Of a DNA stretch of 64,000 bases, positions 43,375 through 51,993 are shown one piece after another. Position numbers and translations under genes: made by a program. Each line of letters begins with the position of its first letter. Position 1 is the first letter of the stretch. The notes beneath the pieces are model-generated. The model was not told the origin of the DNA, made no database searches, and was given only the letters and a program-made list of their open reading frames with translations. The stretch is taken from the NCBI RefSeq assembly GCF_024612015.1, contig NZ_CP102512.1, forward strand, positions 5,022,001-5,086,000, read 5' to 3'. This DNA is from Streptomyces sp. CA-210063. GTDB taxonomy: Bacteria > Actinomycetota > Actinomycetes > Streptomycetales > Streptomycetaceae.

Positions 43375-44253
43375 GTGATGAACCGCCACCTGCGCAAGGC
43401 CGTCGTCCTCACCGCCGCGATCACCGCCGGGCTGCTGATGACGGCATGCCAGAGCGGCACCGACACCGACTCCTCCGGCAAGAGCGGGACGGACACGGCG
43501 GCGGTCGCGGAGAAGACGACGAACTCCAAGGGCGTCAGCGGCACGTTCAAGAACGGCACGGTCACCTATCTCGCCCCGGGCAAGTACATCGTGTCCGTAC
43601 CGGGCAAGGACGACCAGCAGTTCCTGGTCGCCGACGACACCGAGGTCTACGGCGCCGGCACGATATGCGGCGAGGCGGGCGCCAAGGTCGACGCGCCGTG
43701 CACGCTCGACCAGTTGGAGGCGGCCACCAAGAAGGGCGCCGTGAACGCCGACGTGGAGATGAAGAAGGGCATCGCGACCCTGGTGACCGAGCGGCGTGCC
43801 GCCCAGCAGGGCACCGGCTCCGGATCGTCGTCCGGGTCCGCCGGTTCCTCCGGCTCCTCCGGCTCCTCCGGCTCGGGTTCGGACTCCGGCTCCTCGTCCG
43901 GCTCCGGCTCGAACTCCGGCTCCGGCTCCGGCTCCGACTCCCGTGACACCGTTGTCGAGGGCATCGACAAGGGCAAGGGCGTCGACGGAACCTGGTTCGG
44001 CAACGTCTCCTACCTGGCGCCGGGCAAGTACACGGTCTCGGACATGAAGGGCGTCGAGCAGCAGTTCCTCGTCGCCGAGGACACCAAGATCTGGGGCTAC
44101 GGCGACATCTGCGGCGACACGAACACGGGTGAAGGGGGCCAGGGCGGCATCCAGTGCTACGAGAACGAACTGGAGGCCGCCGCCAAGAAGGGCTTCACCG
44201 CCGAGGTCGTCATCAGCAACGGCATCGCGACCACCATCACCGACGACCACTGA
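43375..44253 (+). CDS. Lipoprotein with two copies of one domain joined by a Ser/Gly linker
   Basis: This 292-residue lipoprotein (lipobox LLMTACQSG) has two copies of a domain of about 85 residues. The first has GTVTYLAPGKYIVSV, QQFLVADDTEVYG and ICGEAGAK; the second has GNVSYLAPGKYTVSD, QQFLVAEDTKIWG and ICGDTNTG. Each ends LEAA.KKG...GIAT and contains two Cys. They are joined by about 45 residues of nearly pure Ser/Gly/Asp. The family is not recognised; the pattern suggests an exposed bivalent binding protein. GTG 43375 and ATG 43378 both fit the GGAAGGA site. Confidence 0.75.
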   Translation: MMNRHLRKAVVLTAAITAGLLMTACQSGTDTDSSGKSGTDTAAVAEKTTNSKGVSGTFKNGTVTYLAPGKYIVSVPGKDDQQFLVADDTEVYGAGTICGEAGAKVDAPCTLDQLEAATKKGAVNADVEMKKGIATLVTERRAAQQGTGSGSSSGSAGSSGSSGSSGSGSDSGSSSGSGSNSGSGSGSDSRDTVVEGIDKGKGVDGTWFGNVSYLAPGKYTVSDMKGVEQQFLVAEDTKIWGYGDICGDTNTGEGGQGGIQCYENELEAAAKKGFTAEVVISNGIATTITDDH

Positions 44254-44305
44254 GCCGCGAGCAGGGTCTGCCGCTCCGCGCGGAGGATGGCGGGATGATG
44301 GCCGT

Positions 44306-44806
44306 ATGCGTATCCGCATCGACGCCGTCGACCTGCCCGGCCTCACCCGCCCCGCCTCCGCCGACGGCAGAGTCCCCGCGTACGGCAACCTCCATGTCGC
44401 CGTGCAACGCCGCGACCGGCCGGCCGAACTCCTGGAGCCACAGCGCGGCGACGCACCGTCCGCGACGTGGACCCTGGAGTGCACCACGAGCACCTCGCCG
44501 ACCGGCACCGAGATCAAAGGGCCCTACGTGCAGGACCGTCTGGGCCGACGGTTCATCTACCTGTCGTGGGGCACGGTCGACGAGTCGGGCGCCTTCACGA
44601 TGTTCCGCCGCGCCAAGCTCATGCTCGACGTCGTCCCCGCCGACGTACTCGCCGCCGCCGCACGCGACGGGCTGCTGATCGGACGCCTCGGCCTGACCGA
44701 CGCCCAGGGCGGACCCCTGTGCGCGCGAGTGGAGCCCCCGCACATCACCTGGACCGCCGCACGCGCCGACCAGGAGACGGTGCCATCGGCGAACGGGCCG
44801 ATGTGA
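44306..44806 (+). CDS. DUF5990-like protein
   Basis: This 166-residue soluble protein has [13 protein letters not shown], then [30 protein letters not shown] and [15 protein letters not shown], matching the DUF5990 pattern as I know it. It has no membrane segment. The function is unknown. It follows the duplicated-domain lipoprotein on the same strand after about 50 bp and could share its transcript. Confidence 0.65.
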   Translation: MRIRIDAVDLPGLTRPASADGRVPAYGNLHVAVQRRDRPAELLEPQRGDAPSATWTLECTTSTSPTGTEIKGPYVQDRLGRRFIYLSWGTVDESGAFTMFRRAKLMLDVVPADVLAAAARDGLLIGRLGLTDAQGGPLCARVEPPHITWTAARADQETVPSANGPM

Positions 44807-45176
44807 CCTTTATTGCGCCGGCGGGGTCGCGGCGTGTTCGCCGCCGTCCCGTCCGTCGGTGACGACGGCAGCGCCCCAGGGCTCATCCACGGAGGTCATG
44901 GCGCTGCGGCCGGCAGTACCCGGCGGGAACACCGCCTCCGCGCAGATCAATATCTGTATCCGTGAAGTAAGAAATAGGTGCGGCACACGGCGAGTATTCC
45001 TCGGTCACCGACGAGGGCGGAATTATTTACGGCGCAGGGCCGATCACGCCATGCTAATGTCTGTCTCAGTTGCAGGTGTGGTTGCCAGAGGGTTCATTTT
45101 CCGACGGGTTAATCAGCACGGCGACACGGAATCCGCACAGGGCGAATTCCGAACTCGTCTCCGAAGGAGAAATGAC
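44807..45176 (+). other. Leader/promoter region of the cold-shock gene
   Basis: This 370-bp gap is locally AT-rich for the genome (around 44950-45070) and leads into cspA. Small stems occur (GGCGG-N5-CCGCC and CCTCG-N8-CGAGG). A long 5' leader is typical of cold-shock genes, whose translation depends on leader folding, but I cannot place the start of transcription. Confidence 0.4.
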
Positions 45177-45380
45177 ATGGCTACTGGCACCGTGAAGTGG
45201 TTCAACGCGGAAAAGGGCTTCGGCTTCATCGAGCAGGACGGCGGCGGCGCCGACGTCTTCGCCCACTACTCGAACATCGCCGCCCAGGGCTTCCGCGAGC
45301 TGCAGGAAGGCCAGAAGGTGTCCTTCGACATCGCTCAGGGCCAGAAGGGTCCGACGGCCGAGAACATCGTTCCCGCCTGA
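45177..45380 (+). CDS. Cold-shock protein, CspA family
   Basis: This 67-residue cold-shock domain has both RNA-binding motifs, KGFGFI and VFAHY, in the standard order, starting [12 protein letters not shown]. It binds single-stranded RNA and prevents secondary structure. AAGGAGA lies upstream and a perfect terminator downstream. The gene order cold-shock protein, DEAD helicase, CBS-like protein, SCO5918-family protein is the same as I recall for SCO5921-SCO5918 of S. coelicolor. Confidence 0.95.
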   Translation: MATGTVKWFNAEKGFGFIEQDGGGADVFAHYSNIAAQGFRELQEGQKVSFDIAQGQKGPTAENIVPA

Positions 45381-45404
45381 CCCACACAGCAACGCATATT
45401 TCGC

Positions 45405-45440
45405 AGCTGGGGCCCGCACCTTGGGGTGCGGGCCCCAGCT
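45405..45440 (+). terminator. Terminator of the cold-shock gene
   Basis: A perfect 16-bp stem (AGCTGGGGCCCGCACC with its complement) with loop TTGG begins 24 nt after the cspA stop. It should end most transcripts, leaving the helicase gene on read-through or its own promoter. Confidence 0.85.
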
Positions 45441-45552
45441 CGCTGTATTTCAAGGCATGTGCCGCTCGTTCTCGCGATTCTCTGCGCTGTTCATTTTGCT
45501 GCGGAAATTCCTTGCTACATGCCTACGCGCTCACATCGAGGAAAGGTTCCGC

Positions 45553-47055
45553 TTGAACCGCGCACGCACCGCCCGCACGACCCGTACCAACGACCGCTCC
45601 TGGGGGTCCGCGGCCAAGCGCTCGGGGGCTCCCCGGCGTTCCAACGGCTACGACCGCCGACAGACCGCACCCCAGGGCGAGTTCGCGCTGCCGGTGACGG
45701 TCACTCCCCCGCTGCCCGCCGTCGAGTCGTTCGCCGACCTCGCCCTGCCGGCGCCGCTGCTGAGCGCGCTCGGGCACGAGGGTGTGACCACACCGTTCCC
45801 CATCCAGGGGGCGACCCTGCCGAACTCCCTCGCCGGACGTGACGTGCTCGGCCGCGGCCGCACCGGGTCGGGCAAGACCCTCGCCTTCGGCCTCGCCGTA
45901 CTGGCCCGTACCGCGGGCCGGCGCGCGGAGCCGCGGCAGCCGCTCGCCCTCGTCCTCGTCCCCACCCGCGAGCTGGCCCAGCAGGTGACCGACGCGCTCA
46001 CCCCGTACGCCCGCTCCGTGCGGCTGCGGCTGGCCACCGTGGTCGGCGGCATGTCGATCGGCCGGCAGGTGGGTGCGCTGCGGACCGGCGCGGAGGTCGT
46101 CGTGGCGACGCCGGGACGGCTCAAGGACCTCATCGACCGGGGCGACTGCCGACTGGACGACGTCGACATCACCGTCCTCGACGAGGCCGACCAGATGGCC
46201 GACATGGGCTTCATGCCCCAGGTCACCGCCCTGCTCGACCAGGTGCGCCCCGGAGGGCAGCGGATGCTCTTCTCGGCCACCCTGGACCGCAACGTCGACC
46301 GGCTGGTCCGCCAGTACCTGGCCGACCCGGTGGTCCACTCCGTCGACCCCTCGGCGGGCGCGGTCACCACGATGGAGCACCACGTGCTCCACGTGCACGA
46401 CGCGGACAAGCACCGGACGACCACCGAGATCGCGGCGCGCGACGGCCGGGTGATCATGTTCCTGGACACCAAGCACGCCGTGGACCGGCTGACCGAGCAC
46501 CTGCTGAAGAGCGGTGTCCGCGCCGCGGCTCTGCACGGCGGCAAGTCCCAGCCCCAGCGCACCCGGACCCTCGCCCAGTTCAAGACCGGACATGTGACGG
46601 TGCTGGTGGCGACCAATGTCGCGGCCCGCGGCATCCACGTCGACAACCTCGACCTGGTCGTCAACGTGGATCCGCCCAGCGACCACAAGGACTACCTGCA
46701 CCGCGGCGGCCGTACCGCCCGGGCCGGCGAGTCCGGCAGCGTCGTCACCCTCGTGACACCCTCCCAGCGCCGCGGCATGAGCCGGCTGATGGCCTCGGCC
46801 GGCATCGCCCCCCAGATCACCTCCGTACGGTCCGGTGAGGCGGAGCTGACCCGCATCACAGGCGCCCAGGCCCCTTCCGGTGTCCCGGTCGTCATCACCG
46901 CACCGGCCGTGGCACGTCCTCGGCGCGCCGGGTCGTCCGGGTCGTCCGGGGCTCCCTCGTCCCGAGGCCGCCACGACCGTCCCGCCCGGGGGCGCGCCAC
47001 CGGACAGGCGGGGCGGCGCAGGGCGCAGCGGCCCGCCGTCGCCCCGGCGGCCTAG
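45553..47055 (+). CDS. DEAD-box RNA helicase
   Basis: This 500-residue helicase has the Q motif region (FPIQGATLP), Walker A GRTGSGKT, PTRELAQQ, TPGRL, the DEAD box in VLDEADQM, FSATL, ARGIHVDN and HRGGRTAR in the usual order, then an Arg/Gly/Ser-rich tail that may bind RNA. TTG 45553 was chosen because GAGGAAAGG sits just upstream; no ATG or GTG precedes the conserved core suitably. Next to cspA it is likely a cold-related RNA-unwinding factor. Confidence 0.92.
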   Translation: MNRARTARTTRTNDRSWGSAAKRSGAPRRSNGYDRRQTAPQGEFALPVTVTPPLPAVESFADLALPAPLLSALGHEGVTTPFPIQGATLPNSLAGRDVLGRGRTGSGKTLAFGLAVLARTAGRRAEPRQPLALVLVPTRELAQQVTDALTPYARSVRLRLATVVGGMSIGRQVGALRTGAEVVVATPGRLKDLIDRGDCRLDDVDITVLDEADQMADMGFMPQVTALLDQVRPGGQRMLFSATLDRNVDRLVRQYLADPVVHSVDPSAGAVTTMEHHVLHVHDADKHRTTTEIAARDGRVIMFLDTKHAVDRLTEHLLKSGVRAAALHGGKSQPQRTRTLAQFKTGHVTVLVATNVAARGIHVDNLDLVVNVDPPSDHKDYLHRGGRTARAGESGSVVTLVTPSQRRGMSRLMASAGIAPQITSVRSGEAELTRITGAQAPSGVPVVITAPAVARPRRAGSSGSSGAPSSRGRHDRPARGRATGQAGRRRAQRPAVAPAA

Positions 47056-47113
47056 AGACGTCGATCAGGCCCAGGCATCGATCAGAAGGTCACCCATCTT
47101 CGAGGAGGCAGCT

Positions 47114-47476
47114 TTGACACCGGTTCGGACACAGCGGCACCAGGCGGTTCCCTTCCCCATGACCGTGGTCGACATGACCGTGGTCGACGACATGGAGGTG
47201 TCCGGCCTGCGGGTCCGGGACGACATGACCGTCGAGGTCGCGCTGTCCGTCATGGCCGGTGCCGGTGTCGAGTACCTCCTCCTGTGCGACGGGGACGACC
47301 AGTGCACGGGCTCGGTCAGCCGGGCCGAACTCGCCGTTCACCTCGGCAGTTCCACGTACACGGACCGGATCCGGCTGCGGGACGTCCTCGACGGCCCCTT
47401 CACCTCGTCCGTCCCCCGGCCCTTCGGGGCCGGGGTGCACGGCCGGGCCCCGGGCGTCCTCGCCCTCTCCCGCTGA
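47114..47476 (+). CDS. CBS-domain-like small protein
   Basis: This 120-residue protein contains one CBS-like unit (MTVEVALSVMAGAGVEYLLL, then CTGSVSRAELAVHLGSS) and a second partial one with RLRDVLDGPF. Start TTG 47114 follows GAGGAGG. A short MTVVDMTVVDDM duplication lies near the N-terminus. CBS modules bind adenine nucleotides; the target here is unknown. It sits between the helicase and the SCO5918-family gene. Confidence 0.65.
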   Translation: MTPVRTQRHQAVPFPMTVVDMTVVDDMEVSGLRVRDDMTVEVALSVMAGAGVEYLLLCDGDDQCTGSVSRAELAVHLGSSTYTDRIRLRDVLDGPFTSSVPRPFGAGVHGRAPGVLALSR

Positions 47477-47524
47477 TCCGTCTCGCCCCGGTCAGCCCGT
47501 TCTCCTTCTCCCCGTGGGGGCTTC

Positions 47525-47836
47525 ATGCGCTGTGTCATCGCCCGGTACCCGTTCGACCTGACCAAGAGCGGAGTGCTGGCGTCCATGAAGGGCGTCGCGC
47601 CCGGACTCATCACGGGTGAGTCCGTGACCATCGGCCGCCGTCGCTACCCGGTCAAGCAGGTGGGCCAGATCCTCACCCGGCAGGACAGCCGCGACTTCAC
47701 CAGCGGCGAGGTCGTCCGGGCCATGACCCGTCTCGGCTTCACCTGCCACGACCACCTCGAGGCCGCGCCCGTGCGTGTCGCCACTCCGTTCCAGACCGCG
47801 TCGGCACTGCTCGGCGTCGCCTCCCTGGACGGATGA
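47525..47836 (+). CDS. SCO5918 family protein
   Basis: This 103-residue protein (MRCVIARYPFDLTKSGVLAS, ITIGRR-like VTIGRRRYPVKQVGQILTRQ, DFTSGEVVRAMTRLGF) matches the SCO5918 family of streptomycetes. It is soluble and of unknown function, consistently found beside the cold-shock helicase. A perfect 18-bp terminator follows, ending the cspA-helicase-CBS-SCO5918 block. Confidence 0.8.
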   Translation: MRCVIARYPFDLTKSGVLASMKGVAPGLITGESVTIGRRRYPVKQVGQILTRQDSRDFTSGEVVRAMTRLGFTCHDHLEAAPVRVATPFQTASALLGVASLDG

Positions 47837-47866
47837 GGACGGGCGGGCGACCGCCACCAGGATCCC

Positions 47867-47906
47867 GACGAGGGCCCTGCCGACACATGTCGGCAGGGCC
47901 CTCGTC
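47867..47906 (+). terminator. Terminator of the helicase block
   Basis: GACGAGGGCCCTGCCGAC and its exact complement form an 18-bp stem with loop ACAT, 30 nt after the SCO5918-family stop. Confidence 0.9.
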
Positions 47907-48005
47907 GTCGTCTCGCCGTCCGAGTCACCCGGGCCTCCGGGACGCACTCCCTCACTCCCCCGTTATCGCAGGTCGCAGGCTATCTGTTCCCCCACAGAGG
48001 TGAAA

Positions 48006-48025
48006 TCTACTCTGGCCAGAGTAGA
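48006..48025. promoter_or_regulatory. Perfect 20-bp palindrome
   Basis: TCTACTCTGGCCAGAGTAGA is completely self-complementary. It lies about 100 bp after the helicase-block terminator, at the front of the folded leader that precedes the merR-type gene. Its symmetry and position suggest an operator, perhaps for that MerR-like protein. Confidence 0.5.
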
Positions 48026-48039
48026 CATTGGGCGCCAGC

Positions 48040-48500
48040 GTGGTTAGTCTTTTTCTCGTTGAGACGGTCGAGCGAAGCCCGGCAGACACGAACTGCCGGA
48101 GTTGGAGTACATGAAGTTCGCAGGTCAGTGCGGTTCCGGAGTTCCGAAGCCAGAGTGTCAGCAGGACGGTGACGGACTGGGAACCGCACTGGGCGGCTCG
48201 CAGGACGAGGGGCCGCCGACAGCACCACCCAGCAGTACCGCAGTACCAATTCGCCCAGTGGTTGGTTCAGAGGAAAGGAACGGAGGAGCAGACGCCATCA
48301 GGATCGCCCGGCCCGAGCAGTGCTCGGCCCGGGTACCGCAAGACCCCGGAACGGAAGGTGGTCCCCGGTCAGGCAGCCGCGATCCCCGCACCCCCTGCCG
48401 CAGGGCTGGTAGCGGAAACAGAAGGTCGGCCGAGCACGAGGGCCGACAGATGGTGTTGAATTTCCTTCGGGGCCCTGGTGCCGTACGGCACCAGGGCCCC
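48040..48500 (+). ncRNA. Candidate structured RNA or long 5' leader upstream of the merR-type gene
   Basis: This 460-nt stretch has no convincing coding frame but many precise stems on the plus strand: 48079-48085/48093-48099 (7 bp), 48126-48137/48180-48191 (12 bp), 48187-48195/48252-48260 (9 bp, competing with the previous stem for 48187-48191), 48307-48317/48323-48333 (10 of 11 bp), 48425-48431/48441-48447 (7 bp) and a final terminator. It is either a stand-alone RNA or a regulated leader of the MerR-type gene. The 5' end is a guess. It lacks the invariant blocks of RNase P RNA and tmRNA. Confidence 0.5.
48469..48500 (+). terminator. Terminator/attenuator just before the merR-type start
   Basis: GGGGCCCTGGTGCC and its exact complement make a 14-bp stem with loop GTAC, ending 25 nt before ATG 48526. 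It either ends a separate RNA or attenuates transcription into the merR-type gene. Confidence 0.8.
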
Positions 48501-48525
48501 TCGACGCGTTGCACAAAGAGGTGAC

Positions 48526-48879
48526 ATGACAGCAGATACACCGCTCACTGGTCGTCTGGACGACGACGACTACCCCGCCTACACGATGGGCCGGGCAGCC
48601 GAGATGCTCGGCACCACCCCGGCCTTCCTCCGCGCCATCGGTGAGGCTCGGCTGATCACTCCGCTGCGCTCGGAGGGCGGACACCGCCGGTACTCCCGCT
48701 ACCAGCTCCGGATCGCGGCGCGCGCCCGCGAGCTCGTCGACAAGGGCACCCCGATCGAGGCCGCGTGCCGCATCGTCATCCTCGAGGACCAGCTCGAGGA
48801 AGCCCAGCGCATCAACGCCGAGTACCGCCGCCGTGCCGGGCACGAAGCGCCCGACGGTTCCGCTCCCGGTTCCGGCTGA
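48526..48879 (+). CDS. MerR-type transcriptional regulator
   Basis: This 117-residue protein has a MerR winged HTH: YTMGRAAEMLGTTPAFLRAIGEARLITPLRSEGGHRRYSRYQLR, then a helix suited to dimerisation (PIEAACRIVILEDQLEEAQRINAEYRRR). There is no C-terminal effector domain or Cys, so it probably responds to no metal and may act constitutively or through partners. AAAGAGG precedes ATG 48526. It lies behind the folded leader and terminator, suggesting read-through control. Confidence 0.88.
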   Translation: MTADTPLTGRLDDDDYPAYTMGRAAEMLGTTPAFLRAIGEARLITPLRSEGGHRRYSRYQLRIAARARELVDKGTPIEAACRIVILEDQLEEAQRINAEYRRRAGHEAPDGSAPGSG

Positions 48880-48923
48880 TCACCTGGGCACGGGCCGCCC
48901 GGAGGTCCGAGGGGCCGTACGTA

Positions 48924-49700
48924 TCACTGGCACTGCGGACACCACACCGTGCCGCGGCCTGCCATACGGGACCGGCGCAGGGGGTTGTCGCAGCGCGGGC
49001 AGGTGGGGACGGGGTCGTCGCGGTGACCGGTGAGCCAGGTATCCCGCGGCGGGACGCAGCCGGCGGTGACCGCGGAGCGCAGGGTGCGGCGCATCTGCGT
49101 GTACAGGCGACGGCAGTCGGCCTCGGTGAGATCGCTCGCCCGGCTCGTGGGACGCAGCCCCGCCCGCCACAGGATCTCGTCGGCCAGCAGATTGCCGAGT
49201 CCGGCCAGCACGGACTGGTCGGTGAGGGCCGTCTTGACGCTGCCGCGGCGTGCGGCGAGCGCGGCCTCGAACTCCTCACGGTTCACCGCCATCGCGTCGG
49301 GACCCTGGCGCTCCAGCAGCCGTGCGACCTCCGACTCGTCGTCGGCCAGCCAGAGGCCCCTCAGCTTGCGCTGGTCGCGGTAGCGGAGCTGACGGTCACG
49401 GGCCACGGTGAACAGGACACGGTCGTGCGCCTCGACCGCGTCGTCGGGACGGCCGCAGAGCAGTCGGCCGGTCATGCCGAAGTGCAGCAACAAGGTGGGG
49501 CCGCCGGTGCGGGCGAGCAGCCACTTCCCGTGCCGCTCCGGCTCGGTGAAGCGCCGGCCTTCCAGCGCGTCACGCAGCCGCTCCGTGCTCGTCCCGTGCA
49601 GTACGCCCGGATCGCGCACGTCGACGCGTTGGATGACCCTGCCCTTCGCGCAGGACTCGAGCACCTTCCGAAAACCCTCGACGTCCGGCAGCTCGGGCAT
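48924..49700 (-). CDS. Fpg/Nei family DNA glycosylase
   Basis: This 258-residue enzyme starts MPELPDVE, giving the catalytic Pro2 and Glu3 of the Fpg/Nei family. It has the helix-two-turn-helix (DQSVLAGLGNLLADEILWRAG) and a C-terminal zinc finger (CPRC ... CPQC). It would remove oxidised bases and nick the abasic site. The 210 bp upstream hold only the terminator of the next gene. Confidence 0.92.
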   Translation of the reverse strand: MPELPDVEGFRKVLESCAKGRVIQRVDVRDPGVLHGTSTERLRDALEGRRFTEPERHGKWLLARTGGPTLLLHFGMTGRLLCGRPDDAVEAHDRVLFTVARDRQLRYRDQRKLRGLWLADDESEVARLLERQGPDAMAVNREEFEAALAARRGSVKTALTDQSVLAGLGNLLADEILWRAGLRPTSRASDLTEADCRRLYTQMRRTLRSAVTAGCVPPRDTWLTGHRDDPVPTCPRCDNPLRRSRMAGRGTVWCPQCQ

Positions 49701-49870
49701 GGGGCACGTCCTCTCTCACCCGAAGATCCACGCACTCGGTCCGGCCGCGGCCTCCCTCCCAACATGGTGTCTCCTGGGCAGGTCGTGTGCAGTACGGCAG
49801 GCGGCGCCGGAGGACACCGGAGCGTGGTGGGGCGCGCGCCGTCCGCCGTGTTCGACGCGCTGGGCGTGCG

Positions 49871-49897
49871 GGGCCCGCAGCCGTGCGGTGCGGGCCC
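49871..49897 (-). terminator. Terminator of the second sigma/CU044_5270 operon
   Basis: GGGCCCGCA and its exact complement form a 9-bp stem with a 9-nt loop, 15 nt after the CU044_5270-family stop on the minus strand. Confidence 0.65.
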
Positions 49898-49911
49898 TGC
49901 CGGCGGACGGG

Positions 49912-51015
49912 TCAGCCGGTCTGGGACGGCGTCTGCTTGATGCCGTCGACGATGGCGCGGTTCATGACGGCGCTGGTGTAGACGACCGTGCCGGGCTTGA
50001 TCAGGGCGTCCTCTCCGCTGTTCCCGTTCACCTGGACGATGCGCTCGCCCAGGAAGACATGGGTCTTCTTGTCGAAGATCCATTCCTCGCGCTGACCGCT
50101 GGTCTCGTCCAGCCGGGCCACCGCCACGCCGTGTCGGCCCACCGCGTCCACCGCGTCGTCGACCACGACGACACCGGGGATCTTCGCGGCGGTCTTGAAA
50201 AGTGCCGAGTACAGCTCCGCCGGGGGGTAGCTCTCGGAGAGCAGGTCACCGATGGTGGCGAACGCCTGCTGGTCGGGGGTGTTGCCCTGCCCCTCGGTCT
50301 CCTTGTAGATCTTGGCCAGCAGGGCGTCGGGGTCGGTGGTCAACTTGGTCAGATAGTCGTACGACGGGGCGTTCAGGTTCGCCTCGGGGGTGTTGCCCTG
50401 CTCGTCGGGGAGGCTCAGGGTCTCGCCCTCGGAGCTGTCGTTGACGGCCGGGTCGATCAGCCAGCCCTTGGTGCCGTCCGGCGACATCCACACCTGGCGG
50501 CGGTGCAGCTCGTGGCTGGCCAGGGTGCTCTTGTCGTCGACCGTCTTGACGAAGGTGCCGGCCGACTTGGACTCGACGTAGATGTACTGGCCGGGCTCGA
50601 CGGTCGGATGGTCCCCCTCGCCGGCCGCCAGCGCGATCCGGTCGAGCAGTTGCGGCACGCCCTTGCTGGTCGCGGCGCCGACGGTCGTGGTCAGGGCCGG
50701 TCCGGTGGCGACGCCTTCGTCCTGGACTCCGCTGCCGCCGGAGGCGACCACCCCGGCGACGACCACGCCGGCGAGGGCGGCGGCCAGCGCGGGCAGGACG
50801 ATCGCGGGGCGCGGCAGGCTAAAGCGCCGGGTCCGCGCGGGGGCCGTCGGCTTCGCCGCCGTACGCTCTTCCGCCTGGGTCTCGTGAATCTGGGCCATCA
50901 TGCGCTCCTTGTGGAACCGGTGACGGCCCGGTGGCAGGTCGCGTGTCGTCCGGTCGAAGAGCTGGGCGCCTTCTTCCCACTCGGCGGTGTTCCGCCGGGA
51001 CGTGTTCGCGTTCAT
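49912..51015 (-). CDS. CU044_5270 family membrane protein, second copy
   Basis: This 367-residue protein has a basic cytoplasmic part with RDLPPGRHRFHKERMMAQIH, one transmembrane helix (AIVLPALAAALAGVVVAGVV) and an extracellular domain with GQYIYVESKSAGTFVKTV, WMSPDGTKGWLIDP and KIPGVVVVDDAVDAVGRHGV. It belongs to the same family and has the same layout as the protein at 23325-24536. Its start overlaps the sigma gene (ATGA). It is probably the membrane partner controlling that sigma factor. Confidence 0.82.
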   Translation of the reverse strand: MNANTSRRNTAEWEEGAQLFDRTTRDLPPGRHRFHKERMMAQIHETQAEERTAAKPTAPARTRRFSLPRPAIVLPALAAALAGVVVAGVVASGGSGVQDEGVATGPALTTTVGAATSKGVPQLLDRIALAAGEGDHPTVEPGQYIYVESKSAGTFVKTVDDKSTLASHELHRRQVWMSPDGTKGWLIDPAVNDSSEGETLSLPDEQGNTPEANLNAPSYDYLTKLTTDPDALLAKIYKETEGQGNTPDQQAFATIGDLLSESYPPAELYSALFKTAAKIPGVVVVDDAVDAVGRHGVAVARLDETSGQREEWIFDKKTHVFLGERIVQVNGNSGEDALIKPGTVVYTSAVMNRAIVDGIKQTPSQTG

Positions 51016-51713
51016 CGGTTTCCTTCCTGTGCGGGCCGGATCGCGTGTGCGTGATCGCCTCTTGTCTGTCGGCCGGGGCGGCCGACTTCCCGTTTCCCGA
51101 GACTTTTTTCGAGGGCCGCTGTCGCAGCCGGATGTCTCAACTCCCCTTGTTCTCTTGGTGGTTGAAGTCCCGGCCAGTCGACCTCGGCGGCCTCGGCGAC
51201 CTTGCGGAGCTTCTTGCGGGCGCGGGAGAGCCGGGAGGCGACCGTGCCGACCGGAATGCCCAGCGCCTCCGCCGCGGCCTCGTAGTCCAGGCCCTCCCCC
51301 AGACAGAGCGCGATGACCTCGCGCTCCGGCCGGCGCAGCGCCGCGAGCGCGGTGAGTGCCGTCGCGAGGCGCCGCCGGCCGTCGAGCCGGTCGGCCACCT
51401 CCTCGGCGTGGTCGGGCACCGACAGTTCGGCGGCCGCGGCCGCCTCCGCCGCCGCCCGGTAGCGCCGGTTGCTCCGGAACTGGTTGCGCGCCGTGTTGGT
51501 GGCGATGCCCAGCAGCCAGGGCCGCAGGGAACCGCCTTCCGGGTCGACCTTGTCGCGCAGCCGCCAGGCCTCCATGAAGGTCGCTGCCATCACGTCCTCG
51601 GCCGTCGACCAGTCGGCGGCCAGCCGGAAGGCATGGTTGTAGACCGCGCGCGCATACGTGTCGAAGAGCTCGGCGAACGCGCTCGGATCCCCGGCCCGTA
51701 CCCGGGTACGCAT
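51012..51713 (-). CDS. ECF-type sigma factor, second copy
   Basis: This 233-residue sigma factor has region 2 (FAELFDTYARAVYNHAFRLA, then TAEDVMAATFMEAWRLRD) and region 4 (REVIALCLGEGLDYEAAAEALGIPVGTVASRLSRARKKL), with a C-terminal tail of about 50 residues rich in Arg, Gly and Glu. ATG 51713 was chosen because GAGGTGAG lies 8 bp upstream; GTG 51725 lacks proper spacing. It pairs with the overlapping CU044_5270-family gene. Confidence 0.88.
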   Translation of the reverse strand: MRTRVRAGDPSAFAELFDTYARAVYNHAFRLAADWSTAEDVMAATFMEAWRLRDKVDPEGGSLRPWLLGIATNTARNQFRSNRRYRAAAEAAAAAELSVPDHAEEVADRLDGRRRLATALTALAALRRPEREVIALCLGEGLDYEAAAEALGIPVGTVASRLSRARKKLRKVAEAAEVDWPGLQPPREQGELRHPAATAALEKSLGKREVGRPGRQTRGDHAHAIRPAQEGNR

Positions 51714-51993
51714 ATGAGTGCTCACCTCAATGAGCTGTCCGGCACCCCACACCGACTTCCCGTGACCTGCGCCACACTCGCCCTCGATGTGCCAGGGAGA
51801 TCGTCACACGAAGGGCACGGCCGCTCGGCGGGGTGCGACCGCGGGCGTAGGCAGCCCTCTATCTCTGGTTACAGAGGGACGGTGGGGAGATCGGGTTCTG
51901 GGCCGATGTTCCGTGAGGGCCGTTCTCCGAGAATTTTCCCGTGCCGACCGACAACCGTCGAAGGCAGCTTGGGAAGACGATCAGGAGTCTGTG

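Noticed and set aside
48040..48468. Possible RNase P RNA or tmRNA
   Set aside because: Short look-alikes (GAGGAAAG, ACAGAA) occur, but the invariant surrounding blocks of these RNAs are missing.
48102..48524. 140-codon open frame through the folded leader
   Set aside because: It has no ribosome site, an unnatural composition, and runs through the terminator hairpin; RNA structure explains the region better.
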